From Zarea fungicola (taxonomy: Eukaryota; Ascomycota; Sordariomycetes; Hypocreales; Cordycipitaceae), in NCBI GenBank assembly GCA_900169235.1, contig FWCC01000040.1, positions 147,391 to 211,390 on the forward strand: a DNA stretch of 64,000 nt, given 5' to 3'. The notes under the pieces were generated by a model that did not search any database, was not told the DNA's origin, and saw only the letters and a list, made by a program, of their open reading frames with translations. Within the stretch, counting starts at the first letter, position 1. Each line of letters opens with the position of its first letter. Made by a program: the position numbers and the translations under genes. Shown here in pieces: positions 1 to 11,700 of the stretch.

Positions 1-458
1 AAAACAATAAGCGTCCCAAAAAAAAAAGAAGGCTAAAAAAGCAAGGCCAAAACAGATGACAAAGCCATCAGGTAACCAAAAACAAAGATTAAAGGAGACC
101 AACCCTGAAAGCAAAGCAAAAAAAGAATGTCAAGCAAAGCTAAAACGCCAAAAATCAAGGCGCCTCTTCCATATACTAGTCGTCATGCCGAAAGGAGCAG
201 CATCTCTTGTAAGCAAACCGTCCCTTCCTTTGAAATTCCAAATCATACCACGCCATTGCCAATGCCAATAGCAGAGAAAACAACAACAGAAAAATAAAGC
301 ATATTGCAATAGTAGAATAGCGGCTGTGAAGCCAGTAAGTAGGTTTGCCAGGATCCTTGGATCCTCTGCTCTAATTTGTACCAGCCGTCGCTGCAGCGGT
401 CGAGTGCATATCATAAGTCGTCAACATCATTATAGTCTTCTATCCAAGCTCAAAATCG
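1..458. other. Intergenic, downstream of forkhead gene
   Basis: No coding region is supported here. The first 300 bases are A-rich on the plus strand (T-rich on the minus strand), as expected for the 3' untranslated region and terminator of the minus-strand forkhead gene that ends at 459. A short direct repeat of GGATCC is seen near 350-362. The small open frames on both strands look like chance. Confidence 0.6.
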
Positions 459-2696
459 TTAAAATGCTGTCGAGTAGCTGCGGCCCAGGGGGGGCTTGGA
501 TTGCCGGGGTTTGGCCTGTGGCTGTGAGCCGGATCCAATGCGCTGGAAGCCCTGCAAGATATCGAGGCCGCCGAAATCGAGGTTTTCGTTGGTCGGGGCA
601 AAATCGCTCGGGTCCATGACCAGCGGGGGCCAGTTCTCGTCGGCGGCCATCTCCATCATAGCAGCAGAAAACTTGCTGGGCGAGGCACGGCTAGGGGATT
701 GCTGGAGCATCTTGGAAGGTGAGCTGAGTCCTTCAAAGGCCTTGCTAGGGGTCTCGAGGAATCGCAAAGGTGAGTGCTCGGGAACACGGAGCAGGGGAGC
801 CGAAGTAATGGATCTCTTAATCGAGCTGGTCAGTTCCTGGATGCCTGATGTCGAAACAGATCGGTCAAGGCGGCCACGCTTAGGAACGCGCTTGATGGGG
901 GAGCCAGAATCCACAGACCCAATGACTGGGAACGTATTCTCATCTAGGCCTGCAATATCCTGGAAAATGTCAAAGTCGGTACCGTTGGATGGCAAATCAT
1001 CAAAGGCGTAGAGCGTCTCGTCGAGGTTAAAGGCCGGGCTCCAGGGCAGAGCATCATCAGTGACGCCAGTAACGCGGCGCAGAGGAGACTGAAGCATGTG
1101 ACGGACCTTGTCACGGTGAATGCGAAGGTTGGTGTTTGGGGACGCCGAGGGAGGAGGTCGAGCGGGAGGCTTCATCTTGATGACTGGTGTCAGAGGCAGC
1201 AGGGCCTGGTTCTCGTAAGCTTGTCTCAGGGGAGAGGAGGAGACGGGGCCGTAGACAGACAGCGAGCGGGACTTGGTTGGGCTAAACGGAGATGAGCCGC
1301 GGAGACGGATAATCTCCTCCTCGGCACGTCCACGCTTGATGCGAGGGCGATCCGCCTCCGAGGTCAAGAGCATTGCCTTTTGATTGGGGCGCATAGCAGA
1401 AGACTCGAGCGAGGATATATAGCCGCTGTCGTCCATGGAAGCAAATTTGCGCTTGTGGGAGCGAGAGATGGAAGAGGCAGGATGGCCAGTCATGGGAGGC
1501 GGCGTTCCGCTGCGTCGTCCATGTTTGGGAACTGGCGGTGACGAGTGCATCGTGGCAGGTAGTGGTGAGTATGATGAGTCGGGAGGAAGCTCGTTGTCAA
1601 GATGACGGTCAGCAGCATCTTCAGGGGCCGCAGAGTCTGAGACGGGGATCGTAGCATCAGAGGAAATCTCAGCGGGCATAGACATGGTGGCCTGTGATGT
1701 TGGCATGGGCGGCAAGACGGAGTGGCGATGCCAGGCAGGCGGTGGCAGAGTGGGCTCGGAATATCCCATGATGGGCGTCGGACGTGTCGACGGCTCGAGG
1801 CGGGTAGACATGACGGGCAGATTCTCGGCCGACGGGACCGACTTTCGAGGAGGCTTTTCTTTGAGGAACTGGTGCTCGGTGCCGGGCTCAATGCCCCAGT
1901 AGTTGCCCTTGCCAGGGTCGTCCTTGGGTCGCTCAATCTTGATGAAGTTCTTGTGGAGGCTCAGGTTATGGCGAATGCTATTTTGCCAGCCAGCATCATT
2001 GGGGTTATAAAAGGAGTAGTTGTCACTAATCCACTTGTAAATCTGGGCGAGGGTAAGGCGACGCATGGGAGAGCGTAGAATGGCCATGCCAATAAGCTGG
2101 GCATAGCTGTGAGGAGGTTTAGATCCGTCGTCCAGAATAGGAGGAAAGGAGTCGTGGGGTGGTAAAGCATCGTCTTCCGTCTTTGGTTTCTTGGCTCGGG
2201 GGTCGCGAATGGGGGCAGCCTCCATGAGGCCACGCTTGCCGTTGGGTTTTTGGTAATAGTTTTCCATGGAAATATTGAGGGTAGGAGGAGCCGGGAAAAT
2301 CTGGACATTTTCTTTTCCAAAATTGAGCTCAAAGGTAGGTTTTTGGGGTCCTGTCTTGAACTTGGAGAGCTGTGGCCTTTTCTGGAGGTTATCTGTGGTG
2401 TGGGCCTTGGCCATGGGAGGGGCCATTGAAACCGTGTTGAGTCGTGGCCCTTGGGAGGACTTGAGAGGCGAGCGAGGCGAGGAAGATTTCGTCTTGTAGG
2501 GTGACTGGCCAGAAAACCCCAATGAGGGAGGATCGAGGACTACGTTGGAGCTAGAAGCACTTAGGGGTCGGCGGGGCGGGCGGGTAACCGAAGGCATAGG
2601 GGCGTGGCTTGTCATGGGTCGTGAAGTTTCAAACATGTCGTCTTGAAAGATTTGGAGCGGCTCGTTCTGGCCAATGTAACGCGTCGACTTGGCCAT
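459..2696 (-). CDS. hcm1: Forkhead transcription factor, Hcm1/Sep1 type
   Basis: Single-exon gene of 745 residues for a nuclear DNA-binding transcription factor. A complete forkhead (winged-helix) domain spans about residues 192-284, with the recognition helix WQNSIRHNLSLHKNF and the wing motif GKGNYWGI. There is no FHA domain, which argues for the Hcm1/Sep1 class (S-phase and septation genes) rather than Fkh1/Fkh2. A KEN box lies near residue 128, and the tail carries many Ser-Pro-x-Lys/Arg sites (SPLK, SPTK, SPLR, SPIK, SPSK), so CDK phosphorylation and APC/C-driven turnover are plausible inferences. The start is the ATG at 2696, which sits in a strong context (CGCCATGGCC); the frame upstream is open but only from a TTG. 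A probable 5'-UTR intron precedes it. Class assignment rests on domain layout, so ortholog identity is moderately sure. Confidence 0.9.
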   Translation of the reverse strand: MAKSTRYIGQNEPLQIFQDDMFETSRPMTSHAPMPSVTRPPRRPLSASSSNVVLDPPSLGFSGQSPYKTKSSSPRSPLKSSQGPRLNTVSMAPPMAKAHTTDNLQKRPQLSKFKTGPQKPTFELNFGKENVQIFPAPPTLNISMENYYQKPNGKRGLMEAAPIRDPRAKKPKTEDDALPPHDSFPPILDDGSKPPHSYAQLIGMAILRSPMRRLTLAQIYKWISDNYSFYNPNDAGWQNSIRHNLSLHKNFIKIERPKDDPGKGNYWGIEPGTEHQFLKEKPPRKSVPSAENLPVMSTRLEPSTRPTPIMGYSEPTLPPPAWHRHSVLPPMPTSQATMSMPAEISSDATIPVSDSAAPEDAADRHLDNELPPDSSYSPLPATMHSSPPVPKHGRRSGTPPPMTGHPASSISRSHKRKFASMDDSGYISSLESSAMRPNQKAMLLTSEADRPRIKRGRAEEEIIRLRGSSPFSPTKSRSLSVYGPVSSSPLRQAYENQALLPLTPVIKMKPPARPPPSASPNTNLRIHRDKVRHMLQSPLRRVTGVTDDALPWSPAFNLDETLYAFDDLPSNGTDFDIFQDIAGLDENTFPVIGSVDSGSPIKRVPKRGRLDRSVSTSGIQELTSSIKRSITSAPLLRVPEHSPLRFLETPSKAFEGLSSPSKMLQQSPSRASPSKFSAAMMEMAADENWPPLVMDPSDFAPTNENLDFGGLDILQGFQRIGSGSQPQAKPRQSKPPLGRSYSTAF

Positions 2697-2761
2697 GGCG
2701 GCCAGGTCAATGTGGAAAGACGTCGTAAAGAGGTACGAGAGCAAACGCGGTGTGATTTAAG

Positions 2762-2906
2762 CTATATGGTTGCGGTACAGCTGGTTAGCAATCGACGCTG
2801 CTACGGGTGCTGGCGGCGCCGAACGATGATGACCCGAACAAGGCAGCAGGCAGCATACAAGATATGAAAGAAGTAAAAAAAGAAGAGAGCAAAGGGTTTT
2901 ACCTAC
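2762..2906 (-). other. Probable 5'-UTR intron of forkhead gene
   Basis: On the minus strand a GTAGGT donor at 2906 is followed by a TTGCTAACC branch-like sequence and a CATATAG acceptor ending at 2762, 65 bases before the forkhead ATG. The 145-nt length is longer than most introns here. Seen in sequence only; there is no transcript support. Confidence 0.4.
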
Positions 2907-5003
2907 CCAAGGTGGTTTTGTATAATAGTGTGGCGCTTGCAGAAGAAACCTGGGGCGCTTTTTTCTTCGGTTGAGATCTAAGGCGTAGTAGTTGAGGCCG
3001 TAGCTAGTCTGGCGGTGATGGTGTTGAACGTGTCAGGGGCGGTGCGTAGCGTCAAAAAAAGGTTCGTTGGGCAAGTTGCTGTTGCGAGATTTTGTCGTCG
3101 ATGTTGGCTAGAGTGGGTGCACAAAAAGGAGATCTTATCGAATGAAGTCGAGAATGGGAAAGGGAAAAAAATTGGAAATACGCGAGCTTGTTGGAATCGA
3201 AGAGAGGTATCGTGACGAAGAAAGGGAAAAAGATGCAGGAGGGGAGAAGCAGTCAGGTGTAGGTGGGCGAGAAGGGAGAGATGGGGGGATTGATGATGGG
3301 CCATAGGTGGAGGTGGTAGCAGAACAAGTGGGCAGGAATAGATTGATCTGATGCAGCAGAGACCAGAGTGCGATGGAACACCTGGAACAACTGGAACAAG
3401 GCAGTCTCACAGGCGGACGGGGCGCCTTGAAGCTGCTGGACCAGGCCGTGGCCAGAGGCCAGAGGCAGGCTACTTGGTTCAGTGGAGCCCAGTGTTTTAG
3501 TGTTGGTATACCGAGAAAGGTGCGAGTGGGGGGGGAGACACGCTACAGAGACTGCCAGGTGCAGTTATGACACGTTAAACCGCCAAGCTTGAATGGCCAT
3601 GCCGCCAGTCGTCCATCCTGGTAGCTAAGTGGTGTGTGTGCCTGGCATACTCTAATCCAGTCGGCGTGCTGCGTCTGCAAGTCAGCGGCACCTCGAACAA
3701 CTGGACTCCATCCACTAATGGCCCCCCCATTTGCGCCCATCAGCCAAGCCTGGCAGCCTAGCAGGGGGTCAAAGACCAGGGACCCAACCGCGACCAACCG
3801 GGGCCGCGCTTTTCCTCTATTTCTGGTCGGGCCTAGCTGGACCTGGACCAATGTGCCAAGTTGCACGCTTTACTGGTACGGCCGCGTTCTATGACCACAA
3901 GAAGCGGGGGTTTCGGAATGCACAGGAATTTATACGCGCCGAGACTCTCTTGTTCTTTGTTCAGTTTCGTCTCGTACCTGCAGGTATTCCATTTACTTTT
4001 TGGGTCAAGACCTGACCAGTCTTTCTGTGAAGACAAGGCGGAGCCCCGGAAGATTTTCCATTTCTCTCTGATTACTCCGTACCTCTTGAGCTGCACCTCT
4101 CCCTACAGCGAGGTCGCCCACTATTAGATTACCCATGTCAGAAGAAAAGAAAAAAGACTGGGAAAAAAATGCACCGCCATGTGGAGCTAACTTATGGATT
4201 CGCGATCTCGATATGAAGCCACTTCTTAACTTGTACTGGTACTGGCACCACACACAGACATGCAACATGAAGAGAGAGAAAATTGAGCTAAAATGGATAA
4301 AAAATTTTAAGGCTCGTTTCGAAGTCAGCGGGCTGGCAGCCAATGGACATGGCGTTGGCCTGCATAATGTGCTACGCCGACTACAGTCAAGATTCACGCG
4401 CTCAGCACGTATCAAATCAGGCTTGTGTTACAGTACCAGAGCATGGAGTACCAAGAGCGAGAAAGAGAGAGAAATGTCTTGCCGTTTTCAGTTCCATAGT
4501 GCACTACTCTAACAGAACTCGGACCAGTTCCTCGGCTAAAGGTGTTTGAGTGTGCGACAAGCTTCCCCCGATCGGATTTGCTTTGCTTTTTTGTTCTATA
4601 CGTGATCTTTTTGTCCCTTTTTTTTGTTTCTTTTTAGTTTGCTAGTAATCCTGTTCAAATCTTTTTTTTTTCCTCTCCCTCTTCATCTTGATACGAGAAA
4701 AAGAAAGGAAACCCTCTTGCATCACAAGACCTCGGCGGGGTGGTAGAGGTTCGGCTACCGAGGTGGGGACGGACTCTCACTTTGCACTTTCCCATGAGAC
4801 TGAATGACGAACTTGAATGAACATGTGGTGAGACTTTTTGCTTAAACCGAAATGGACAGGCGGGCGGACGGAATTGGTGCTCAGGCAGCAGAGGATGAAA
4901 CTACATTGCCCCGTCGTGGCGGGAATTGATTCGATGCCATGAGTTGGTATTACTGAGTATGTGGTAGATAGTCGTTCGACTAACGCATTAGCTCGAGAAG
5001 CTG

Positions 5004-5027
5004 CGACGCGTCTGGGGAGACGCGTCG
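5004..5027. promoter_or_regulatory. Inverted repeat with two ACGCGT (MCB) boxes
   Basis: The arms CGACGCGTC (5004-5012) and GACGCGTCG (5019-5027) are perfect inverted copies around a 6-base spacer. Each contains ACGCGT, the MluI cell-cycle box bound by MBF (Mbp1-type) factors in yeasts. It is about 2.3 kb upstream of the forkhead start codon. Function is inferred. Confidence 0.4.
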
Positions 5028-5940
5028 GGTTTGTTTTGATTTACGCGAGCTTTGACCAATCAGAGCGTCCACCGAGCCGCCCATGGCGCAGCTTGGAACA
5101 AAAGGACAATTCACCTTGTAGGGCGTTTTAGCGGTTGGCAGGCCACTTTTACAGCGCATTGCATCGCTGAAGATCATGACGTTCACGCCACACACGGAGA
5201 AGACGCAGCACACCATTTGACCATCTCGACACAACCACTACACGACACCAAAATGCATCTTGTTACCGTGACGAGCCAAGCCACACTGCACGAAGGACGA
5301 GAAGGAAAAAAGGACCCATTCGGCAAATGGTACCCGGGCTTTTCAGCTCTTGTAGATTCTGCCACCATGCAAGCCAACCATGCAAAGCTATTCTGGTCAA
5401 AGCCATACTGGTCAAGCTGGTCAAAGCCCCATGCAGAAAACATTTGATGCCGAGCGCTATAGCCACCACTTACACAAAACCTTGCATGACACTTTAACGA
5501 AACTAATGTCGATTGCTCCATAGTTTTAATGTCCATGGTTTATGCAAGAGTCAATGCCGTCATCCATCCCGGCTAGCTTCCATCTATTCACTATATCCAG
5601 GTAGCCTTTATTACATTTCCATTTCTACTCGTGCCTTCGTGCTCGCTCCCACAATGTTGAAATGATTTTATCCAGTGTTTACTCTGGTCTTGTCACGTCC
5701 GCATTCCTCCTCTCTTTCCCCTCCTTCCGAGGCAGACATTCTTGGAATGCAGATGGGCCAAGGCGGGTGCGTCACGGAGGACACTCGGGACAAGAAGCTA
5801 AATCTGGAACATTGCAAGCCGACCAGGGAGAAGAAAGAGTAGAGTTTACAAAAAAAAAATCAAAAAAAAATCAAAAAAAAAATCGTGCACAATCAGTGTT
5901 TTACATTTTGCCTTTTATTTCATTGGCCGATCAGCTAGCT

Positions 5941-5963
5941 GCACACACACATACACACACACA
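5941..5963. repeat. AC dinucleotide microsatellite
   Basis: An interrupted run of alternating C and A in the pan1-forkhead intergenic region, with one T interruption at about 5952. Simple sequence, no coding role. Confidence 0.8.
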
Positions 5964-8718
5964 TGTACAACCTTTCTTCTTTGTACAGACAAGAGTCTTG
6001 TCTGTTGGGCATCCCCAGGATCAGTAAACCAACCAACCCAGGCGTTGGTTCGAGCTCGGAGCCGTGCCCTCTCTCCTCCCCGTTCCGCTCCGTTCCTTGC
6101 ATTAATGCAAAATTCAAACTGCACGTCTTTCACATCGGGCTGTGCACATGCACTCCACTCTCTTCTCTTCTTTGAAAGGTTCAAATTTGCTCTAGGCGCG
6201 GTATGAAGCCAAGAAAAGTGCATTACACGTCCAAGCCCCCGGCGCTTATACAAACCTCTTTTTGTCCATCATCACCACCCTTTGCACTTCCCCGGCCAGG
6301 CCGTTGCTCGAGTCATGATTCCCATTTAAACCTCTCCATAATACCCGCCATATACATCATCATTCCCAGCAGTCGCTCAAAATTAAGTAAGGATTTTATT
6401 TTTATTTTTTTATTTATTTTTTTTACCGGGTAATCAATCCTTGGTGTAAAAAATGCCTGCCTGTCAAGGGAGCGGCGAAAACTGCTGCGTACTAAGAAAG
6501 TTCGGGTGAAACGTCGCCGATGTAAGGCCGCCCACACGCCGCAGCTTGTAATTTCCAACAGCAAGGCCTCCCTTGTGGTGTAATCTTTTGTCAGCTGGGT
6601 TCTTCAAAACTTCCTTTTACCGGCATAGAATAAAGAAGAACCACTTTACGCGTCACTCTGACTGCCGACCTTAATCATACTTGGACTGCTGTGCATACGG
6701 GAGTGAGTCTGTGCTGGAGGCTCAGGTCTCGGCCAAAGAGAAACCCGCCGACAACTCTAATAAGAATTGCTACCTACAACCTTACGTTGCAGGGGGGGTT
6801 TCTTTACTTGGTTTTTTTTTTTTTTTTTCAGGTGAGAGAAAATTAGTAGAAGAAGTGAACGTGAAAGTTTCTGCATGAAGGCAGGTTACACCGCTGCCGG
6901 CACAGCCAGCCATCGTCGTCGTCCCCAGTTGGCCGCAGATATTCCATCCCAAAGGGCCGTAGGTGGCCGTTTCCCGTGGCCTTGGGCATTGTGACTAATG
7001 CTGCCTAAAACTTTTTTCTTTAAAAAAGGAATTCAGTGTCATATGATGTGGTATCCTGCATTAGCTTCCTTTTTGTTTAAGTTTCCAGCACATGGACTTC
7101 ACCCGCCTTTGACCATGAGATTGCTTGCCCACGTTTGCCTGGGATGCCTGCGGTGACGATAACTACGTTGAACCAAAACTGGACAAGAGCGTACACGCCA
7201 CAGTAGCACAAAAACAATACATAGCAAATGGCCTTCATTTTATCGTATTCGTAGAACATTGCCTTGGTAGGTTACTTTTCATTAACCCGATTCTGTGGCA
7301 GTGTTGCCATCCACCACCTACCCTACCCTTCAGTGAATCACAGTGAATATCTGATCCTGTAGCCTTGTTCCGACAAAACGGGTTACAGCAGTTCCGAGAA
7401 TAAAACGGATGAATCTCACGGGTGTTTCACGAGACAATCTGGGGTGTTGGCTAGATGGGAGTTACGAATTGTTCTTGTATCTCCTTGAGCGGGGATGTGT
7501 ACAGGATAGCCGCCCGACGTGCTACCAGGTCGGGATGCTGCTACACAGTGTACAGCTTTGGATGCACAACGGACCACGTTGTACAACATTGAAATCAGAT
7601 AGATGGACAAAAGGCAAGACCAATATTGTAATGTTGCTTGTGTTTGGAAATCACCATATTACGCGTGGTCAAAGGCACTGCATAAAATGAACAAAGGTTA
7701 GAAAACATTTTTAATTCACCAAGATGAAGTCTACAGATATTTTATCAATTTTACAGGCCCTTTCCCTCAGCAACGCGCGCAGCGGGAAAGAACACGCAAT
7801 AGGTTTGGACACAACTCATCTACAAACCGACCAACGAACAAAGTCAAGAAGCCGCCCGCCATGTCACATCCTCCACCCCTGACCTCTTTTTCCTTGATCA
7901 TTTTTTCCTTCGTATTTCCAAAGAGAGGAAAAAGCAATTAAGTTGGGCAGAAATTGGCCAAGATCCCATGACTCTGATCCAAAAAGCAAAACCCCCATAC
8001 ATCATCCCTTGCTCATAACCACACGGACAGACCATCTCCACCTTCCGCCCTGCATTTCTTCATCTCCAGCTTGTCTCGCGCACGCACACACATTTGCTTT
8101 CTTTTTCTCGGGGTTTCTTTCTCCCTAGGGAGAAGGACCTTTCCGTGCCTTATTACCATTGCTGTGTGTAATGAAACACAAGGGATAGATATAAAAAAAA
8201 AAGCTGTCTCAAACTTTTCTTCTTCTTCCTTTTGACTCTTGTTCCTGTTCCTGGCAGGATGCTGTAATAATGTAACTCATGTTTCGTTATCTCTTGGCGA
8301 GTACCTGAATTCAATGTTTCGCAGCTCTCTTCTTTCGTTACAGACGTAGAAGAACATGTGAACATGTTTCGTAGAGTACAGTGAATTCTAGCACCGTAAA
8401 ATCAGAATCTTGGGATAGACACAAGTGCTCGATTCTTGTATTTCTCAACGCAGCAGCAGTACACTCGCAGGCATCGCAACGTTTATAAATAGCAATGCCC
8501 TGACCGCAATCAGGAGGAATGTAAAGGGGAAAGAAAAATGTATATGAAGAGTATAAGATAAAACGTAAAAATTCTCCCCACTCCTCCTCTCAACACCTAC
8601 ACTACAAAGAAGGAAAAGGAAAGAATTAATAAACAAAAGCAGCTACTCCCAACATCTCTCATCCTTCATACACATTCCACAATTCAACTGCTCCCTCTCT
8701 TGTCATCTCCTAGAACCT

Positions 8719-11700
8719 CTACAGAACCCTTCCAACTGAAGCCGCATTGCTCTCCTTGGTCTTGGTCTTCTTTAGCGACATGCCGCCCTGAATCTGACTC
8801 AAGAACCCGGCCGGTGGTCCACCACCAGACGGTGCAGCCGGAGCGCCACCGGCAGGAGGAGGCGGTGGAGGAGGTGCTGCACCACCTGGAGGGGGCGGGG
8901 GAGGAGGAGCCGCAGAGCCAGGCATAGGCGGTGGTGGAGGCGGCGCTCCAGTCGGCGCGTCACTGCTAGGCATGGGAGGCGGCGGCGGCGGCGGCGGCGC
9001 GGATGGTGCATCATCACCGCTGGGCACTGGGGGAGCAGGCGGCGGCGGCGGTGATGCAATGGGTGCATCTCGCGTCGGCGCTGGGCTGCTCGGCTTCGAG
9101 TCTTTGCCCGCCGCGGAGAGTGGTCTCGGCGGCGCCATGGTGCCGAACAGAATCGATGCCAGCTGCGCGGCATTGCCGCCGCCCGGTCGATCATCATCGT
9201 CCGAATCCTCGTCATCGTCCTTGTCCGAACCCCAGTCCTCTGAATCGGCTCTCTTGCGTGAAATTGGTCCCGTAGCAGCAGCGGGGGCTGCCGTAGGAGC
9301 AGCACCTGCACCGCCAGTCTGCATTCTATGGAAGGGGTTGGTCGAAGCATCAGACTGTGGCGTAGCCACCTTCGGGATAGGAGGAGCCGGGGCCGATGGG
9401 GTGGCTGCCTCGGATGGGTTCGACATCATCTTCTTGTAGGGGTTCTTGCTCTCCGGCTCAGTTGCCGGCGGCGACGTTACGATCGCAGGTGGCGGCGAGG
9501 CAACAGGTACAGGAGGAGCCGCAGATCGGGGCTCGTCCTGCTCGAGACTGCGAGTCGATGATTCGAGAGGGGTGACTTGCTCCGGCCCATCATCATCATC
9601 CGACGAGTCTTCGTCATCGTCTGCCATAGCCTCCAACTGACGCTGCAGTTCAAGTTCTCGCTGCTTAGCGGCCTCGGCCTCTGCTCGTCGGGCCGCCAGC
9701 TTGGTCTCCTTTTCCTTGGCCTCAGCCAAAGCCGCCTTCTTCCTCTTCTTCTCCTCTTCTTTGCGCAGCTTACCCTGCTTCACCTGCTCCTCTAAAGCCT
9801 TGAGGCGAGCCGCAGTGGCCTGCTGCTCCTTCTCGTACTCGTCTTCCTCTTCCTTTACTGCATCCTGTATATCGCTCACTTGCTGCTGCTGTTGGTGATG
9901 CTCCTCTACAAGCTGCTGTTCCACAGCAGGGGCTTCCTTTGGCGCCGCCTTTCTCGGAGGTGGAGGAGCGGGTTTGTGCGTCTCGGCCACGGCTGCAGCA
10001 GGTGCAGGTGGCGGCACACCCTGCTCGTCGGCCAGTCTCGCATGACGCTCCGTCTCCCTCCGCGCATCCTCCTCCTCAGCCTGCTTGAGTTTGGCCGCCC
10101 TCTCCGCCTTTTCACGCTCAGCACGTTGAGCCGCTGACTCACCCGGCTTGGAGGGTGCCTTGATACCCAGAGCAGCGAGACGCTCGGCCATGCGCTGCTC
10201 GGCCTGCTGGCGAATGAATGCAGCACGCTCTTCTGGTGTCTTGTATGCAGCATATGAGCCACCAGCGGCAGGAGGCGTAGAAGTTCGCGAGGTAGAGGTC
10301 GCGGCAACGGGGCTCTCAACCCGTGCGGGCGGGGCAGCAGCAGCAGCAGCAGCACGGGGCTCCTCAGAAGGCGTCGTTCGAGCGGTGCGCTTGTCCTGGG
10401 AGCGAACGCGGGCGGAGCGGCTTTCGCGCTGCAAATCAAAGATGAAATCACGGACCTCATCCTCGACCCCAAGGGCATCTTCCCAGCGACGCTTCTCATG
10501 CTCGCTGCTCTTGTCTTGGGCGCCATCCTTGAGACTGTCCTCGATGCCGCGGGCAAACTCCCCCACGCTCTCCTCAACATCACGCACCATTCTCTCGTTA
10601 CTCTCCTTTTCAGTCTTGACCTTGATACTTTCCTCCTCAAGGCGCTTCGAGGCCGAGTCATCATCGAGCACCACGTCAACCTTCTTGCCAGTGAGTGCAG
10701 CGGTGCGTTGCTGCATCATGGCCTTGGCTCGCGCCTTGAGTCTGTCAGACTCGGTGACGACACCGCCAGGGCCGGTTCCAACAATCGAGGAAGCACTGCC
10801 AGGGTTGGCCTTGGCATCCTTGAGGCGGAAGAGCTCAAGTCGGGCATCCATGATGGCCTTTTCAGTCTTGCGAACCTGAGAGGCAAGCTCCGGCACCCTG
10901 TCCAGGAGGTTCTGGAGCTGGCGCTTCAGCGCACGCCTCTCAGCGTCGGAGTCGCCACTAGCCAGAGAAGCATTCGGATGAGCATCAATATCGGTCTGGA
11001 TGCGTCTGATGCGGCGGTACAACTCCTCAGACTCTCGGCGATCACGCCTGTCCAAAACATCATCCTCCTCCAGATTTTTCTCGTCCTGAAAGTCCATAGC
11101 ATCAAGCAGCACTTCCTTCTCCTTAATCTTCTTGCGGAGCTGGTCAAGCGTCATCTCATCATTGGAGCCAACAGAAGAGGGGGACTCGGAGCGCTCTGCA
11201 TTACCACCTACTCTACGGCGGGCGCTGGATTTATAGCCAAAGCTCTCATCATCGTTTCGGAATACAGTGGCATCCTTACGGCCAGTAGTGGTGGGGGAGT
11301 TGTTCCCGCGGAGCGAGCGGTTCTTCATGTAGCTGACGCCAGTCTTTTGTGGCAAGAGGGAAGCGCCAGAGTCCTTGCGAAAGTTGGACTCTTGGTTGAG
11401 CATATTCTTGAGCGTGCCGATGGATCGGCTAAAGTTGCGCGTAGAGGGCGGGACAAGTTCAGGAGGCAGGTTGTTGGGAACAGGATATCCGTTGAGCTTT
11501 CTGTAAATCAAATGCATGGCGACAGCAAATTCGTCAAGATCCAGACGGCCCTTGTTGCCATGATCTGCCAGCGTCCAGATGCGTTCCAGGTCCGGCTTCT
11601 CGAGACCACTTTGGCCGAAAATTTCAATAGCTTGACTTCCCATAATGTGACCCTTGCCAAAACCATCCCAAGCCCGGAAAAGGGAGTCGTAGCGAGTCTT

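Larger units (their letters stand above)
2907..8718. other. Long intergenic region between forkhead gene and pan1
   Basis: About 5.8 kb with no recognisable protein. It must hold the forkhead promoter and the 3' end of pan1. It contains pyrimidine-rich tracts (about 4590-4690), an A-rich run at 5848-5881, an AC dinucleotide repeat at 5941-5963, an inverted repeat carrying two MluI cell-cycle boxes (5004-5027), a poly-T tract near 6810-6828, and an imperfect hairpin with 7-bp arms at 4729-4735 and 4758-4764. Open frames of up to about 136 codons exist on both strands, but none has splice signals, a convincing start and recognisable protein character together. Confidence 0.6.

Noticed and set aside
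496..1011. 171-codon plus-strand frame
   Set aside because: Antisense to the forkhead coding region with no recognisable protein features.
4135..4512. 125-codon plus-strand frame in the long intergenic region
   Set aside because: No protein character, no introns that extend it and weak start context.
4729..4764. Hairpin ACCTCGG/CCGAGGT considered as a tRNA or small RNA
   Set aside because: No A box, B box, anticodon arm or T-run terminator fits; only two short arms pair.
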